Numbered from the stretch's first letter, positions 19,536-28,791 are shown. The stretch: 64,000 nucleotides of DNA from Neoroseomonas soli (GCF_018129065.1 NZ_JAAEDM010000001.1:118046-182045), one strand, 5' to 3'. Notes: generated by a model not told the origin, from the sequence alone. Translations and numbers: made by a program.

Positions 19536-21611
19536 ATGGCTGCGTCGCTTTCGCTCGGCATCGACATCGGCGGCACCTTCACCGACCTCGTCGTCCTAGA
19601 TCCCGCGGACGGCCGGGCGGTGATCTGGAAGGAAAGCACGACGCCCGACGATCCCTCCCGCGGCGCAATCACCGGGCTGACCCGGCTGCTGGAGAAGGGC
19701 GGCATCGCGCCCGGCTCCATCGGGAGGGTGGTGCACGCCACGACCCTGTTCACCAATGCGTTGATCGAGCGGAAGGGTGCGGCAACGGGGTTGCTGACCA
19801 CGGACGGCTTCACCGACGTGCTGGAAATCGGGCGGGAGCGGAAGTACGAACTCTACGACATCTTCCTGGAGATGCCGGCGCCACTGGTGCCGCGGCCCTG
19901 GCGGCGCCCGGCGCGGGAACGGCTGGCCCAGGACGGCAGCATCGAACGCCCGCTCGACCTGGATGCCGCGCTGCGCGAGGTGGAGGCGCTGGTCGCCGAC
20001 GGGGTGACCAGCCTCGCGATCTGCTTCCTGCATGCCTACGCCAATCCGGTGCACGAACGCATGGCGGCGGAAGCGATCGCGAAGCGCTTCCCGGGGCTTT
20101 CCATCTCCATCTCCTCCGACCTGGCGCCGGAGATCCGCGAATACCCGCGCATGGTCACCACGGCGGCCAACGCCTATGTGCGGCCGATCGCCGAGACCTA
20201 TCTCGACACGCTCGAAGCCGCGCTGAAGCGCGCCGGCATCCCGGGCGGACTGTTCCTGATGCTGTCCAATGGCGGTCTCACGCATGTGGCGGAAGCCAAG
20301 CGCGCGCCCGTGCAGTTGCTGGAAAGCGGGCCGGCGGCGGGCGCTCTCGCGGGCGCCTGGTTCGGGCGGCATGCGGGGCTCGATCGCGTGCTTGCCTTCG
20401 ACATGGGCGGCACCACGGCGAAGCTCGCCCTGGTCGATGACGGCGACCCGCTGGTCGCGTGGGGCTTCGAGGCGGCGCGCACCAAGCGCTTCCTGCGCGG
20501 CTCGGGCCTGCCGGTCCAGATCGCGACCGTCGAACTGATCGAGATCGGCGCCGGCGGCGGCTCCATCGCCCGGCGCAGCGATCTCGGCACGCTGCATGTC
20601 GGGCCGGAAAGTGCCGGCGCGCAGCCAGGGCCGGTCTGCTACCGGCGCGGCGGCAGCGAGCCCACGGTCACGGATAGCGACCTGGCGCTGGGCTATCTCA
20701 ACGCGGATTTCTTCCTCGGCGGCACGATGCGCATCGATGCCGGCGCGGCCGGCGCCGCGCTGGACGGGCTGGCCGGGACGCTCGGCCTCGATGCCACGCG
20801 CGGCGCCTTCGGCATCCATGACGTGGTGAACGAGAACATGGCCGGCGCCGCGCGCGTTGCCATCGCAGAGCGCGGCCGCGTGCCGCAGGACTACGCGCTG
20901 CTCGCCACCGGCGGCGCGGCGCCGGTCCATGCCTGGCATGTCGGGCGCAAGCTCGGCGTGACGCGGGTGGTGTGCCCGCCGGGTGCGGGCGCGGGCAGCA
21001 CCATCGGCATGCTGATGGCGCCGGCGCGCATCGACCGCGTCGCCTCCTTCAACACGCGGCTCGCGGATGCGGAGTGGCAGGAGGTGGCGCGCATCTTCTC
21101 CGCGCTGGAGGCGGATGCCATGGCGGTGGTCGGGGAGACCGGCGCCGACATCGCGCGACGCGACATCCGGCGGCTCGCGGACATGCGCTATGTGGGTCAG
21201 GGCTCGGAAATCACCGTGGCGCTGCCGGAGACGCTGACCCCCGAAGACGTGCTCACCGCTTTCGAGGCCGCCTACCGCAGATTGTTCGGACGCACGCCGC
21301 CCGGTGCTGCGGCCCAGTTCGTCGCGCTTCGCCTTGCCCTTTCCGCACCCATGCCCGGTTCAGGCGGCACGCTGCGGCTCGATGGCCTCGGCGGCGGCAC
21401 CACTGCACTGAAGGGCAAGCGCGAGGTGCATTTTCCCGACGCCGGCGGCGCGGTGACGACGCCCGTCTATGACCGTTACGCCCTGCCTGTCGGCACGCGC
21501 CTCGAGGGCCCCGCCGTCTTCGAGGAGAACGAAAGCACCTTCATCGTCGGCCCGGACGCGCGCATCGAGGTGCTCGCGGACGGCTCGATCCTCGCCGAGC
21601 GCGCCGTCTGA
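19536..21611 (+). CDS. hyuA: Hydantoinase/oxoprolinase family protein, ATP-binding subunit (second HyuA)
   Basis: 691 residues. Phosphate 1 is GIDIGGTFTD (8-17), and mid-protein there is HATTLFTNALIERKGAATGLLTTDGF (only part quoted), LLESGPAAGALAGAW and FDMGGTTAKLALV. In phosphate 2 the usual T-D after GGT is replaced by T-A-K, as in the branch of this family closer to acetone/acetophenone carboxylase-type proteins. AAGGAG lies 6 bases upstream of the ATG. It forms an A-B pair with the next gene and is about as long as the first HyuA in this window, but clearly diverged from it, so the two sets should have different substrates. Confidence 0.9.
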   Translation: MAASLSLGIDIGGTFTDLVVLDPADGRAVIWKESTTPDDPSRGAITGLTRLLEKGGIAPGSIGRVVHATTLFTNALIERKGAATGLLTTDGFTDVLEIGRERKYELYDIFLEMPAPLVPRPWRRPARERLAQDGSIERPLDLDAALREVEALVADGVTSLAICFLHAYANPVHERMAAEAIAKRFPGLSISISSDLAPEIREYPRMVTTAANAYVRPIAETYLDTLEAALKRAGIPGGLFLMLSNGGLTHVAEAKRAPVQLLESGPAAGALAGAWFGRHAGLDRVLAFDMGGTTAKLALVDDGDPLVAWGFEAARTKRFLRGSGLPVQIATVELIEIGAGGGSIARRSDLGTLHVGPESAGAQPGPVCYRRGGSEPTVTDSDLALGYLNADFFLGGTMRIDAGAAGAALDGLAGTLGLDATRGAFGIHDVVNENMAGAARVAIAERGRVPQDYALLATGGAAPVHAWHVGRKLGVTRVVCPPGAGAGSTIGMLMAPARIDRVASFNTRLADAEWQEVARIFSALEADAMAVVGETGADIARRDIRRLADMRYVGQGSEITVALPETLTPEDVLTAFEAAYRRLFGRTPPGAAAQFVALRLALSAPMPGSGGTLRLDGLGGGTTALKGKREVHFPDAGGAVTTPVYDRYALPVGTRLEGPAVFEENESTFIVGPDARIEVLADGSILAERAV

Positions 21612-21622
21612 GGAAGCCGGAC

Positions 21623-23314
21623 ATGAACGACAACGCATCCCCTGCCGTCCGCAGCTTCGACGCCGTCGAACTCGAACTGCTCTGGCGGCGCCTGATCTCC
21701 CTGGTGGACGAGGCGGCGGCGGCGCTGGTGCGCACATCCTTCTCGACACTCGTGCGTGAATCCTACGACTTCTCCTGCGTCGTCACCGATGCCGCGGGCC
21801 AGTCGCTGGTGCAGGCGACGGAGAGCATCCCTTCCTTCATCGGGACGCTGCCGGAGACCGTGAAGCACTTCCTGCGCTTCTTCCCGCCCGAGACGCTGGA
21901 ACCGGGCGACGTTCTGATCACGAACGACCTCTGGCTCGGCACGGGGCACCTGCCGGACATCACGGTGGCCAAGCCGATCTTCCGCGGCGGCCGGCTGGTC
22001 GCCTTCAGCGCCTCCACCGCCCATGCGCCGGATATCGGTGGCAAGATCCGCAGTCCCGAGCCGCGCGAGGTGTTCGAGGAAGGGTTGCAGATCCCGCCGC
22101 TCAAGCTGATGCGTGCCGGCGTGACGGACGAGACGCTGGTCGCGATCCTGCGGCAGAACGTCCGCACGCCCGACCAGACGCTCGGCGACCTGTGGGCGCA
22201 GGTGGTCGCGCTCGACCTGATGGAGGAACGCCTGCATGTCCTGATGGAACAGGCGCAACTGGCGGACCTGACGGACCTCGCCGCCGAGATCCATCGTCGC
22301 TGCGAAGCGGCCATGCGCAATGCCATCGCCGCGCTGCCCGACGGCACCTATCGCAGCGAGATCAAGACCGACGGCCTGATGGACACGCCGATCACCATCC
22401 GGCTGGCCCTGACGGTGCAGGGTGATTCCATCACCGCCGACTTCACCGGCACGGACGCGCAGGTGGATCGCGCCATCAACTGCGCGCTCTGCTACACTTA
22501 TGCCATGGTGATGTACGGGGTGAAGGTCTGCACCAGCCCCGGCCTGCCCAACAACGAGGGCGCCTGGCGGCCCATTTCGATCGTCGCGCCGGCGGGCTGC
22601 ATCGTGAACCCGCAATTTCCCTCGCCGGGCGGATCGCGCATGCTGATCGGGCATTACCTGCCGATGCTGGTCTTCGGCTGCCTCGGCCAGATCGTGCCCG
22701 ACCGCGTCATGGCGGCGTGCGGATCGCCGATGTGGGGCATGAACCAGTCCGGCGTGAATGCGAACGGCAAGCCCTACGCCAACATGTTCTTCTTCAATGG
22801 CGGCATGGGCGGCAATGTCCATGGGGATGGCATTTCCTGCCTGTCCTGGCCGTCCAATGTCTCCTCCACCGCCGTCGAGATCAGCGAGCACATCGCCCCG
22901 CTGCGCTTCCATCACAAGCGGCTGCGGCCGGACAGTGGCGGGCCAGGACGGCATCGCGGTGGCCTCGGGCAGGAGATCCTGATCGAGAGCCGGTCGGAGA
23001 CGCCGATCGCCGTTTCCTTCCTGGCCGAGCGCACGATCTTCCCGGCCTTCGGCATCGAGGGCGGACGGGACGGCGCAGCCGGGGTGCTGAGCATCAACGG
23101 CGACAAGGTGGATCCGAAGCGGCAATACGTGCTGAAGGCGGGTGACACCATCTCGCTCGGCACGCCAGGCGGCGGCGGGCATGGCGATCCTCGCGATCGG
23201 CCTGCTGCGGCGATTGCGCGCGACCTGGGGACGGGACACGTCACCGATGCGTCGGCCTATCGGCAGGGGGGTATCGACACGGCGACGTCCGATTCCGCGA
23301 TGGCTCGTCGATGA
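21623..23314 (+). CDS. hyuB: Hydantoinase B/oxoprolinase family protein (second HyuB)
   Basis: 563 residues. N-terminal ELELLWRRLISLVDEAAAAL and VRTSFSTLVRESYDFS, then GDVLITNDLWLGTGHLPDI near residue 100, HAPDIGGKIRS, and C-terminal GDTISLGTPGGGGHGDPRDR. These match the HyuB subunit. It starts 12 bases after hyuA2 and is the last gene of the Bug-hyuA-hyuB set. The last 30 residues (after RDLGTGHVTD) look poorly conserved and run into a region without genes. Confidence 0.9.
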   Translation: MNDNASPAVRSFDAVELELLWRRLISLVDEAAAALVRTSFSTLVRESYDFSCVVTDAAGQSLVQATESIPSFIGTLPETVKHFLRFFPPETLEPGDVLITNDLWLGTGHLPDITVAKPIFRGGRLVAFSASTAHAPDIGGKIRSPEPREVFEEGLQIPPLKLMRAGVTDETLVAILRQNVRTPDQTLGDLWAQVVALDLMEERLHVLMEQAQLADLTDLAAEIHRRCEAAMRNAIAALPDGTYRSEIKTDGLMDTPITIRLALTVQGDSITADFTGTDAQVDRAINCALCYTYAMVMYGVKVCTSPGLPNNEGAWRPISIVAPAGCIVNPQFPSPGGSRMLIGHYLPMLVFGCLGQIVPDRVMAACGSPMWGMNQSGVNANGKPYANMFFFNGGMGGNVHGDGISCLSWPSNVSSTAVEISEHIAPLRFHHKRLRPDSGGPGRHRGGLGQEILIESRSETPIAVSFLAERTIFPAFGIEGGRDGAAGVLSINGDKVDPKRQYVLKAGDTISLGTPGGGGHGDPRDRPAAAIARDLGTGHVTDASAYRQGGIDTATSDSAMARR

Positions 23315-24071
23315 CGGCCTCGCGTCCCTGCCTTGCGACGAGGTTCTGAACCCAAGCTTCCCGGAGCGGCGGGGTTGGCCCGGGTCGCGTCGCCCCTTCC
23401 GTGGGAGGGCCGGCCTGAGGCGGTCCGGGCAGAGCGGAGCGAGCGACCATCGCACCGTCGCCGCCGTAGGCTGGCCGAGCCCCGGCTCGCCGCCCTCGAG
23501 CGGGCGAACGGCGAGATGTAAGCCGACGGCGAATTCGCGAGCGAATGCCCCGCCTGCTGTGGTGCGCCGGACACTCTCCATGTCCGCGACACGAGGGGGG
23601 CGATCCCCGTCCCTGTTGCGGCGCCGGCGCCATGCGGTAGCCGCTGTGGCTGGCGTGCACCGCCTGGCGTCCACCGCTAGGCCCGCAGACGTCGCGGCGC
23701 GTGCGGATGTCGGAGAATGGTACCGTCACCCGGTAAGAGGTGCGGCCGCGTTTCCGGGAGCGTCGGCGTGTCGGGAAGCGCAAGGGTGCGTGACGAAGGC
23801 GCCGAGGACTGGCGCGCGGCGGCCGCGCGTTGCGCTCCGAAGTGGACATCGACGCAATCAGCCCGTGGTTTCGATGAGGCGCCCGGCGGGGTGAACCGGC
23901 CGGCAAGCCGCGCCCCCGACCGTCAACGGAGGAATGGCCGGAAATATGACTCGCATGAAGATTCGTCGCTGATCTATAAATTTCATCAGTGATCTAGCCA
24001 GCGACGACGATCCGCTTCTGCGTACCTCATCGAGTGCCAAAGGCCCGGAGGAAGACGGAGAAAGGACGGTC
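23315..24071. other. Long intergenic region upstream of the cytochrome oxidase operon
   Basis: Over 750 bases without a supportable gene. The first 600 bases are GC-rich with short overlapping frames in all directions and no family signature, which fits decayed DNA. At 23961-24000 there is a markedly AT-rich island (GATCTATAAATTTCATCAG) with an inverted repeat CTGAT (23969-23973) / ATCAG (23985-23989) and a TATAAA-like stretch. This is the most plausible promoter/operator for the oxidase operon that follows. The spacer is too long for an FNR/FixK box. Confidence 0.4.
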
Positions 24072-24284
24072 ATGGTGAAGGCGGTAATCTCGGCTGTTCC
24101 ATTGAGGTGGATGCGTCCCGCGCCGCGGGGCGCGATGGCCTTGCGCGCTGCCTTCGCCACGGACCACGCCCAGCCCAAGCCAGTGACTCTCCTTTCGTCC
24201 GACCGCAGGAGCGTGGGAACACGCCTCGGCCGTTGGGCAGCACACGGGACGCTCCTGTTCACCCAGGCACGGGCTTACCCCTGA
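24072..24284 (+). CDS. Possible 70-residue leader ORF, translationally coupled to coxB
   Basis: ATG at 24072 with AGGA 6 bases upstream, and the TGA overlaps the ATG of the subunit II gene (TGATG at 24282-24286). The product is basic (MVKAVISAVPLRWMRPAPRG at its start), has no membrane span or known motif, and could be a leader peptide or a chance frame. It is listed because coxB itself has no ribosome site of its own, so coupled translation from this frame would explain its expression. Confidence 0.3.
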   Translation: MVKAVISAVPLRWMRPAPRGAMALRAAFATDHAQPKPVTLLSSDRRSVGTRLGRWAAHGTLLFTQARAYP

Positions 24285-25084
24285 TGCCGGTCGTTATCGC
24301 CCTTGTCCTGGTGGCTGTCGGCTCCGTCGCGTTCCACCTGTTGAGCCCGTGGTGGTGGACGCCCATCGCGTCCAACTGGGGCTACATCGACACCACGCTG
24401 ATCATCACCTTCTGGATCACCGGCATCGCATTCACTGCCGTCGTCCTGTTCATGGCCTACTGCGTCCTGCGGTTCCGCGCACGGCCGGGCCACAAGGCCG
24501 AACACGAGCCGGAGAACAAGCGGCTCGAATGGTGGCTGACGATCGGAACGGCGGTCGGCGTCGGTGCGTTGCTCGCGCCCGGGCTGATCGTCTGGCACAG
24601 CTTCATCACCGTGCCCGCGGAAGCGACCGAGGTGGAGATCGTCGGCCAGCAGTGGCAGTGGAGCTATCGCCTGCCCGGCCGCGACGGGCGCCTCGGTACC
24701 GTTTCCGCGCGACTGATCGGCCCCGACAATCCACTCGGCATCGATCCCGCCGACCCCGCCGGACAGGATGATGTGATCGTAGAAGGCGGCGAGTTGCGCC
24801 TGCCGATCGGGCGTCCCGTCAAGGTTCTTCTGCGCGCGATCGACGTTCTGCACAATTTCTACGTGCCGGAATTCCGCGCGAAGATGGACATGGTGCCCGG
24901 CCAGGTCACCTTCTTCTGGTTCACGCCGACCCGCACCGGCACCTTCGAGGCTCTCTGCGCCGAGCTCTGCGGCCTTGGCCACCCTGTGATGCGCGGGCGG
25001 GTCGTGGTGGTGGAGGAAGCCGAGTACCATGCATGGCTCGAGCACCAGGCGACGTTCTCGCGCCGCCTGGCCGCCGTGCGATAG
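24284..25084 (+). CDS. coxB: Cytochrome c oxidase subunit II
   Basis: 266 residues. Three hydrophobic segments (about 1-21, 36-62 and 86-106) precede the periplasmic cupredoxin domain. All CuA ligands are visible: His190 (DVLHNFYVP), Cys225, Glu227, Cys229 (CAELC), His233 and Met236. The aromatic electron-entry patch WQWSY is at 124-128. It accepts electrons from cytochrome c and passes them to subunit I; no cytochrome c domain is fused. The start is uncertain because no ribosome site precedes 24284; the residues from MPVVIALVLVAVG onward fit homologues of the alternative (CoxM-like) subunit II. Confidence 0.9.
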   Translation: MPVVIALVLVAVGSVAFHLLSPWWWTPIASNWGYIDTTLIITFWITGIAFTAVVLFMAYCVLRFRARPGHKAEHEPENKRLEWWLTIGTAVGVGALLAPGLIVWHSFITVPAEATEVEIVGQQWQWSYRLPGRDGRLGTVSARLIGPDNPLGIDPADPAGQDDVIVEGGELRLPIGRPVKVLLRAIDVLHNFYVPEFRAKMDMVPGQVTFFWFTPTRTGTFEALCAELCGLGHPVMRGRVVVVEEAEYHAWLEHQATFSRRLAAVR

Positions 25085-25198
25085 GGGGCCGCGCGCCATG
25101 CGTCCCATCCTGCATTCGCGACAGCCACAACGGGGCGCAGATCACCCGGCCCGGCCCGCGCACCCCGACGCGCCGCCGGCCGCCAGGAGGGCCACACG

Positions 25199-26959
25199 AT
25201 GAGCACCGCGTCCGGCCCCCTCGACGGCATCCCCGCGGCAGAAGTCCCGGATGTCGAGCTCTATCACCCCAAGAGCTGGCTCACGAAATACGTCTTCTCG
25301 CAGGATGCAAAGATCATCGGCATCCAGTATTCGTTGACCGCGACCTCGATCGGCCTGGTGGCGCTGGTGCTGTCCTGGCTGATGCGGTTGCAACTTGGCT
25401 TCCCCGGCACCTTCGACTTCATCACCCCGGCGGAATACTACCAGTTCATCACCATGCACGGGATGATCATGGTGGTGTACCTGCTGACCGCGCTGTTCCT
25501 CGGTGGCTTCGGAAACTACCTGATCCCGCTGATGATCGGCGCGCGGGACATGGTGTTCCCCTACGCCAACATGCTGTCTTACTGGATCTACCTGCTGGCC
25601 GTGCTGGTCCTGGTGGCGAGCTTCTTCGCGCCCGGCGGACCGACCGGGGCGGGATGGACGCTCTACCCACCGCAGGCAATCCTCTCCGGCACGCCGGGCG
25701 GGCAGGACTGGGGCATCATCCTGATGCTGGCATCGCTGATGCTCTTCATCATCGGCTTCACCATGGGTGGCCTGAACTACGTGGTGACGGTGCTGCAGGC
25801 GCGCGCGCGCGGCATGACGCTGATGCGCATGCCGCTCACGGTCTGGGGCATCTTCACCGCCACCGTCATGGCGCTGCTGGCCTTCCCCGCGCTGTTTGTC
25901 AGTGCGGTGATGATGCTGCTCGACCGGCTGCTCGGCACCAGCTTCTTCATGCCCGCGCTGGTGGAGATGGGCCAGCGGCTGAACCACGAAGGCGGCAGCC
26001 CGCTGCTGTTCCAGCACCTGTTCTGGTTCTTCGGCCACCCCGAGGTCTACATCGTCGCGCTGCCCGCCTTCGGCATCGTCTCCGACCTCATCAGCACCCA
26101 TGCGCGGCGGAACATCTTCGGCTACCGCATGATGGTCTGGGCCATCGTCATCATCGGGGCGCTGAGCTTCGTGGTGTGGGCGCACCACATGTACGTCAGC
26201 GGCATGAATCCCTATTTCGGGTTCTTCTTCGCCACCACCACGCTGATCATCGCGGTGCCGACGGCGATCAAGGTCTACAACTGGCTGCTGACGCTGTGGC
26301 GCGGCAACATCCACCTGACGGTGCCGATGCTCTTCGCGCTGGCCTTCATCGTCACCTTCGTCAATGGCGGGCTGACCGGGCTGTTCCTTGGCAACGTCGT
26401 GGTGGACGTGCCCTTGTCGGACACGATGTTCGTCGTCGCCCACTTCCACATGGTGATGGGCGTGGCGCCGATCTTCGTCATCTTCGGCGCCATCTACCAC
26501 TGGTACCCGAAGATCACGGGGCGGATGCTCAACGAGGCGATGGGCCGGCTCCATTTCTGGGTCAGCTTCCTCGGCGCCTACCTGATCTTCTTCCCGATGC
26601 ACTACATCGGGCTGCTCGGCGTCCCGCGCCGGTATTACGAGATCGGCGAAACCGCCTTCGTTCCCGCCTCCGCCGCCACGCTCAACGCCTTCATCAGCGT
26701 CATGGCGCTGATCGTCGGCGCGGCCCAGATCGTCTTCCTGTTCAACCTGGCCTGGAGCCTCCGGCGCGGCAGGCCGGCCGGACCCAATCCCTGGAACGCG
26801 ACGACGCTCGAATGGCAGACGCCGGAGACCCCGCCGCCGCACGGCAACTGGGGGAAGGAGCTGCCGGTGGTCTATCGCTGGCCCTACGACTACAGCGTTC
26901 CCGGCGCCGCGCAGGACTTCATCCCGCAGAATCATCCGCCGGCGAGGGCCGCGGAATGA
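25199..26959 (+). CDS. coxA: Cytochrome c oxidase subunit I (aa3-type, A family)
   Basis: 586 residues with about twelve membrane spans. Metal ligands visible: His87 (TMHGMIMV) and His417 for the low-spin haem, His415 for the active-site haem, His280 cross-linked to Tyr284 (GHPEVYI), and His329/His330 for CuB. Proton channel residues of the A1 class are present: Asp117 (ARDMVFPYANMLSYW), Glu282 and Lys358 (PTAIKVYNW). This should therefore be a proton-pumping oxidase. AGGAGGG lies 9 bases upstream of the ATG. It overlaps the next gene by 4 bases. Confidence 0.96.
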   Translation: MSTASGPLDGIPAAEVPDVELYHPKSWLTKYVFSQDAKIIGIQYSLTATSIGLVALVLSWLMRLQLGFPGTFDFITPAEYYQFITMHGMIMVVYLLTALFLGGFGNYLIPLMIGARDMVFPYANMLSYWIYLLAVLVLVASFFAPGGPTGAGWTLYPPQAILSGTPGGQDWGIILMLASLMLFIIGFTMGGLNYVVTVLQARARGMTLMRMPLTVWGIFTATVMALLAFPALFVSAVMMLLDRLLGTSFFMPALVEMGQRLNHEGGSPLLFQHLFWFFGHPEVYIVALPAFGIVSDLISTHARRNIFGYRMMVWAIVIIGALSFVVWAHHMYVSGMNPYFGFFFATTTLIIAVPTAIKVYNWLLTLWRGNIHLTVPMLFALAFIVTFVNGGLTGLFLGNVVVDVPLSDTMFVVAHFHMVMGVAPIFVIFGAIYHWYPKITGRMLNEAMGRLHFWVSFLGAYLIFFPMHYIGLLGVPRRYYEIGETAFVPASAATLNAFISVMALIVGAAQIVFLFNLAWSLRRGRPAGPNPWNATTLEWQTPETPPPHGNWGKELPVVYRWPYDYSVPGAAQDFIPQNHPPARAAE

Positions 26960-27624
26960 GCGCCATCCTCATCTACCTCGCGCTGATCGGCAGCGTCGTG
27001 GCCTGGTGGCTTTCGCGGCAGCGGCTGATGGCGAAGCCGTGGCTGGAAGTCGGGGTGCCGGTCGACGCCCCGGGGATGGGCGCCTCCGGGATTCCGCCCG
27101 CCAGGCTTGGGCTCTGGGTGTTCATCGCGGTGGTCGGCGCGCTGCTCACGCTGTTCATAAGCGCCTATCTCATGCGCATGCATATGTCGGATGACTGGCG
27201 CTCCCTGCCGACGCCGCCGGTGCTCTGGTTCAACACCGCCCTGCTGGCGTTCAGTAGCATCGGCCTGCACCGCGCGCAGATGGCAGCCCGGATCGGCTGG
27301 CGCGAGGGTATCGCGGTCGGGCTGGCGGCCGGCGGCCTTTCGGCCCTCGCCTTCCTGGCCGGGCAGTACCTCGCCTGGCGGCAGGTGATGGAGGAAGGGT
27401 TCGGTGTCGCGACCAACCCGTCGAGTTCCTTCTTCTACCTCATCACCGCGGTGCACGGGCTGCACCTGGTGGGCGGGGTCGTCGCGCTAGGCAAGACCGC
27501 GTACCGCACCGCGCGTGGCGCGCCGCTCGCGCAGCTCCGCCTCGCCACCGAACTCTGTGCCACCTACTGGCACTTCCTCCTGGTGGCCTGGATCGTTCTG
27601 TTCGGCCTGCTGCTGCACGGATAG
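26956..27624 (+). CDS. Cytochrome c oxidase subunit III-like protein (first of two)
   Basis: 222 residues with about five membrane spans. ARLGLWVFIAVVGALLTLF, the central NTALLAFSSIGLHRAQ and the C-terminal LITAVHGLHLVGG and CATYWHFLLVAWIVLFGLLL match the haem-copper oxidase subunit III family, including the ...HGLHLVGG... and YWHF...W motifs. ATGA overlap with coxA. The next gene is also a subunit III, so this operon has a pair like coxO-coxP of the alternative oxidase cluster of Bradyrhizobium (family knowledge). The two may both be assembled or act in different enzyme forms. Confidence 0.87.
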   Translation: MSAILIYLALIGSVVAWWLSRQRLMAKPWLEVGVPVDAPGMGASGIPPARLGLWVFIAVVGALLTLFISAYLMRMHMSDDWRSLPTPPVLWFNTALLAFSSIGLHRAQMAARIGWREGIAVGLAAGGLSALAFLAGQYLAWRQVMEEGFGVATNPSSSFFYLITAVHGLHLVGGVVALGKTAYRTARGAPLAQLRLATELCATYWHFLLVAWIVLFGLLLHG

Positions 27625-27638
27625 GGAGGCCCGCGAAG

Positions 27639-28361
27639 ATGGAAGGCATCGCTCAGGCGCAGGCCCCGGCCACCATGGAACCGGCCGGTGGGATGCAGGG
27701 CTTCGTCGCCGACTGGAGTTCCGACCAGAGGGCGTTCAAGAACGTCTCCTGGGGGAAGGCCATGATGTGGATCTTCCTCCTCAGCGACACCTTCATCTTC
27801 GGGTGCTTCCTGCTCTCCTACATGACCGTCCGCATGTCCACGACGGTGCCGTGGCCGAACCCGAGCGAGGTCTTCGCCCTCGAGATCGCTGGCCAGCACC
27901 TGCCGCTGATCCTCATTGCCATCATGACCTTCGTGCTCATCACCAGCAGCGGCACCATGGCGATGGCGGTCAACTGCGGCTACCGGCGCGACCGGGCGCG
28001 CACCGCCGCCCTCCTCCTCGTCACCGCCCTGTTTGGCGCGGCCTTCGTCGGCATGCAGGCTTTCGAGTGGACCAAGCTGATCCACGAAGGCGTGCGGCCC
28101 TGGGGCAATCCCTGGGGCGCCGAGCAGTTCGGCTCCGCCTTCTTCATGATCACCGGCTTCCACGGGACGCATGTGACGATCGGTGTCATCTTCCTGCTGA
28201 TCGTCGCGCGCAAGGTCTGGCGCGGGGACTACGACACCGGCAGGCCGGGCTTCTTCACCAGCCGCAAGGGCCGCTACGAGATCGTTGAGATCACCGGCCT
28301 GTACTGGCATTTCGTGGACCTGGTCTGGGTGTTCATCTTCGCGCTGTTCTATCTCTGGTAG
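27639..28361 (+). CDS. coxC: Cytochrome c oxidase subunit III (second of two)
   Basis: 240 residues. After a polar N-terminal 40 residues come WGKAMMWIFLLSDTFIFGCFLLSY, LLLVTALFGAAFVGMQAFEW, ITGFHGTHVTIGVIFLL and the terminal ITGLYWHFVDLVWVFIFALFYLW, all core motifs of subunit III. GGGAGG is 9 bases upstream of the ATG and 14 bases separate it from the preceding gene. The protein is closer to classical CoxC than its neighbour. It has no catalytic metal; it stabilises subunit I and its proton uptake. Confidence 0.93.
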   Translation: MEGIAQAQAPATMEPAGGMQGFVADWSSDQRAFKNVSWGKAMMWIFLLSDTFIFGCFLLSYMTVRMSTTVPWPNPSEVFALEIAGQHLPLILIAIMTFVLITSSGTMAMAVNCGYRRDRARTAALLLVTALFGAAFVGMQAFEWTKLIHEGVRPWGNPWGAEQFGSAFFMITGFHGTHVTIGVIFLLIVARKVWRGDYDTGRPGFFTSRKGRYEIVEITGLYWHFVDLVWVFIFALFYLW

Positions 28362-28371
28362 GAGGCGAGAC

Positions 28372-28752
28372 ATGGCGCATGCAGCGGACGCGCACCCCGG
28401 TCATGGCACCGCGGCCGGCACGGCGGTCGCGCATGAAGAAGGCCAGCAGCACCCGATCCGCCTCTACCTCGTGGTCTGGGTCTGGCTGTTCGTTCTCAGC
28501 ACCTTCTCCTACCTGGTGGACTACTTCCACCTGCAGGGGATGCTGCGCTGGACGCTGATCCTGCTGCTCATGATGCTGAAGGCAGGGCTGATCGTGGCCG
28601 TCTTCATGCACATGAAATGGGAGAGGCTGGCGCTGGGTTACGCCATACTCCTGCCGCCGGTGGCCGTGCTGATCTTCATGGCGATCATGATGCTGGAGGC
28701 GGACCACACGCTGCTGTCGCGGCTGCAGTTCCTGAGCCGCACCCCCGGCTGA
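28372..28752 (+). CDS. Cytochrome C oxidase subunit IV family protein
   Basis: 126 residues. A polar, histidine-rich N terminus (MAHAADAHPGHGTAAGTA) is followed by three hydrophobic segments (LYLVVWVWLFVLSTFSYL, the WTLILLLMMLKAGLIVAVFMH stretch, and a last one before LEADHTLLSR). MKWERL joins spans 2 and 3. This is the small prokaryotic subunit IV (COX4_pro) that ends many aa3 and bo3 operons. TAGGAGG lies 8 bases upstream of the start. It is the last gene of the oxidase operon. Confidence 0.88.
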   Translation: MAHAADAHPGHGTAAGTAVAHEEGQQHPIRLYLVVWVWLFVLSTFSYLVDYFHLQGMLRWTLILLLMMLKAGLIVAVFMHMKWERLALGYAILLPPVAVLIFMAIMMLEADHTLLSRLQFLSRTPG

Positions 28753-28757
28753 CACGC

Positions 28758-28791
28758 GCAATTGCAGCGGCCGGTCGGCCACTGCAATTGC
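28758..28791. terminator. Hairpin between convergent oxidase and DUF2189 genes
   Basis: GCAATTGCAG (28758-28767) and CTGCAATTGC (28782-28791) form a perfect 10-base stem, with a GGCC/GGCC inner stem in the loop. It lies between two converging genes, where a bidirectional terminator is expected. No T-run follows on either strand, so it is not a classical intrinsic terminator. Confidence 0.45.

Noticed and set aside
23961..24000. FNR/FixK box upstream of the oxidase operon
   Set aside because: The dyad is CTGAT-N11-ATCAG; the spacer is far too long for the TTGAT-N4-ATCAA type.
28758..28791. Classical rho-independent terminator after the oxidase operon
   Set aside because: The stem is excellent but no T-run follows on either strand, so it is reported only as a hairpin.
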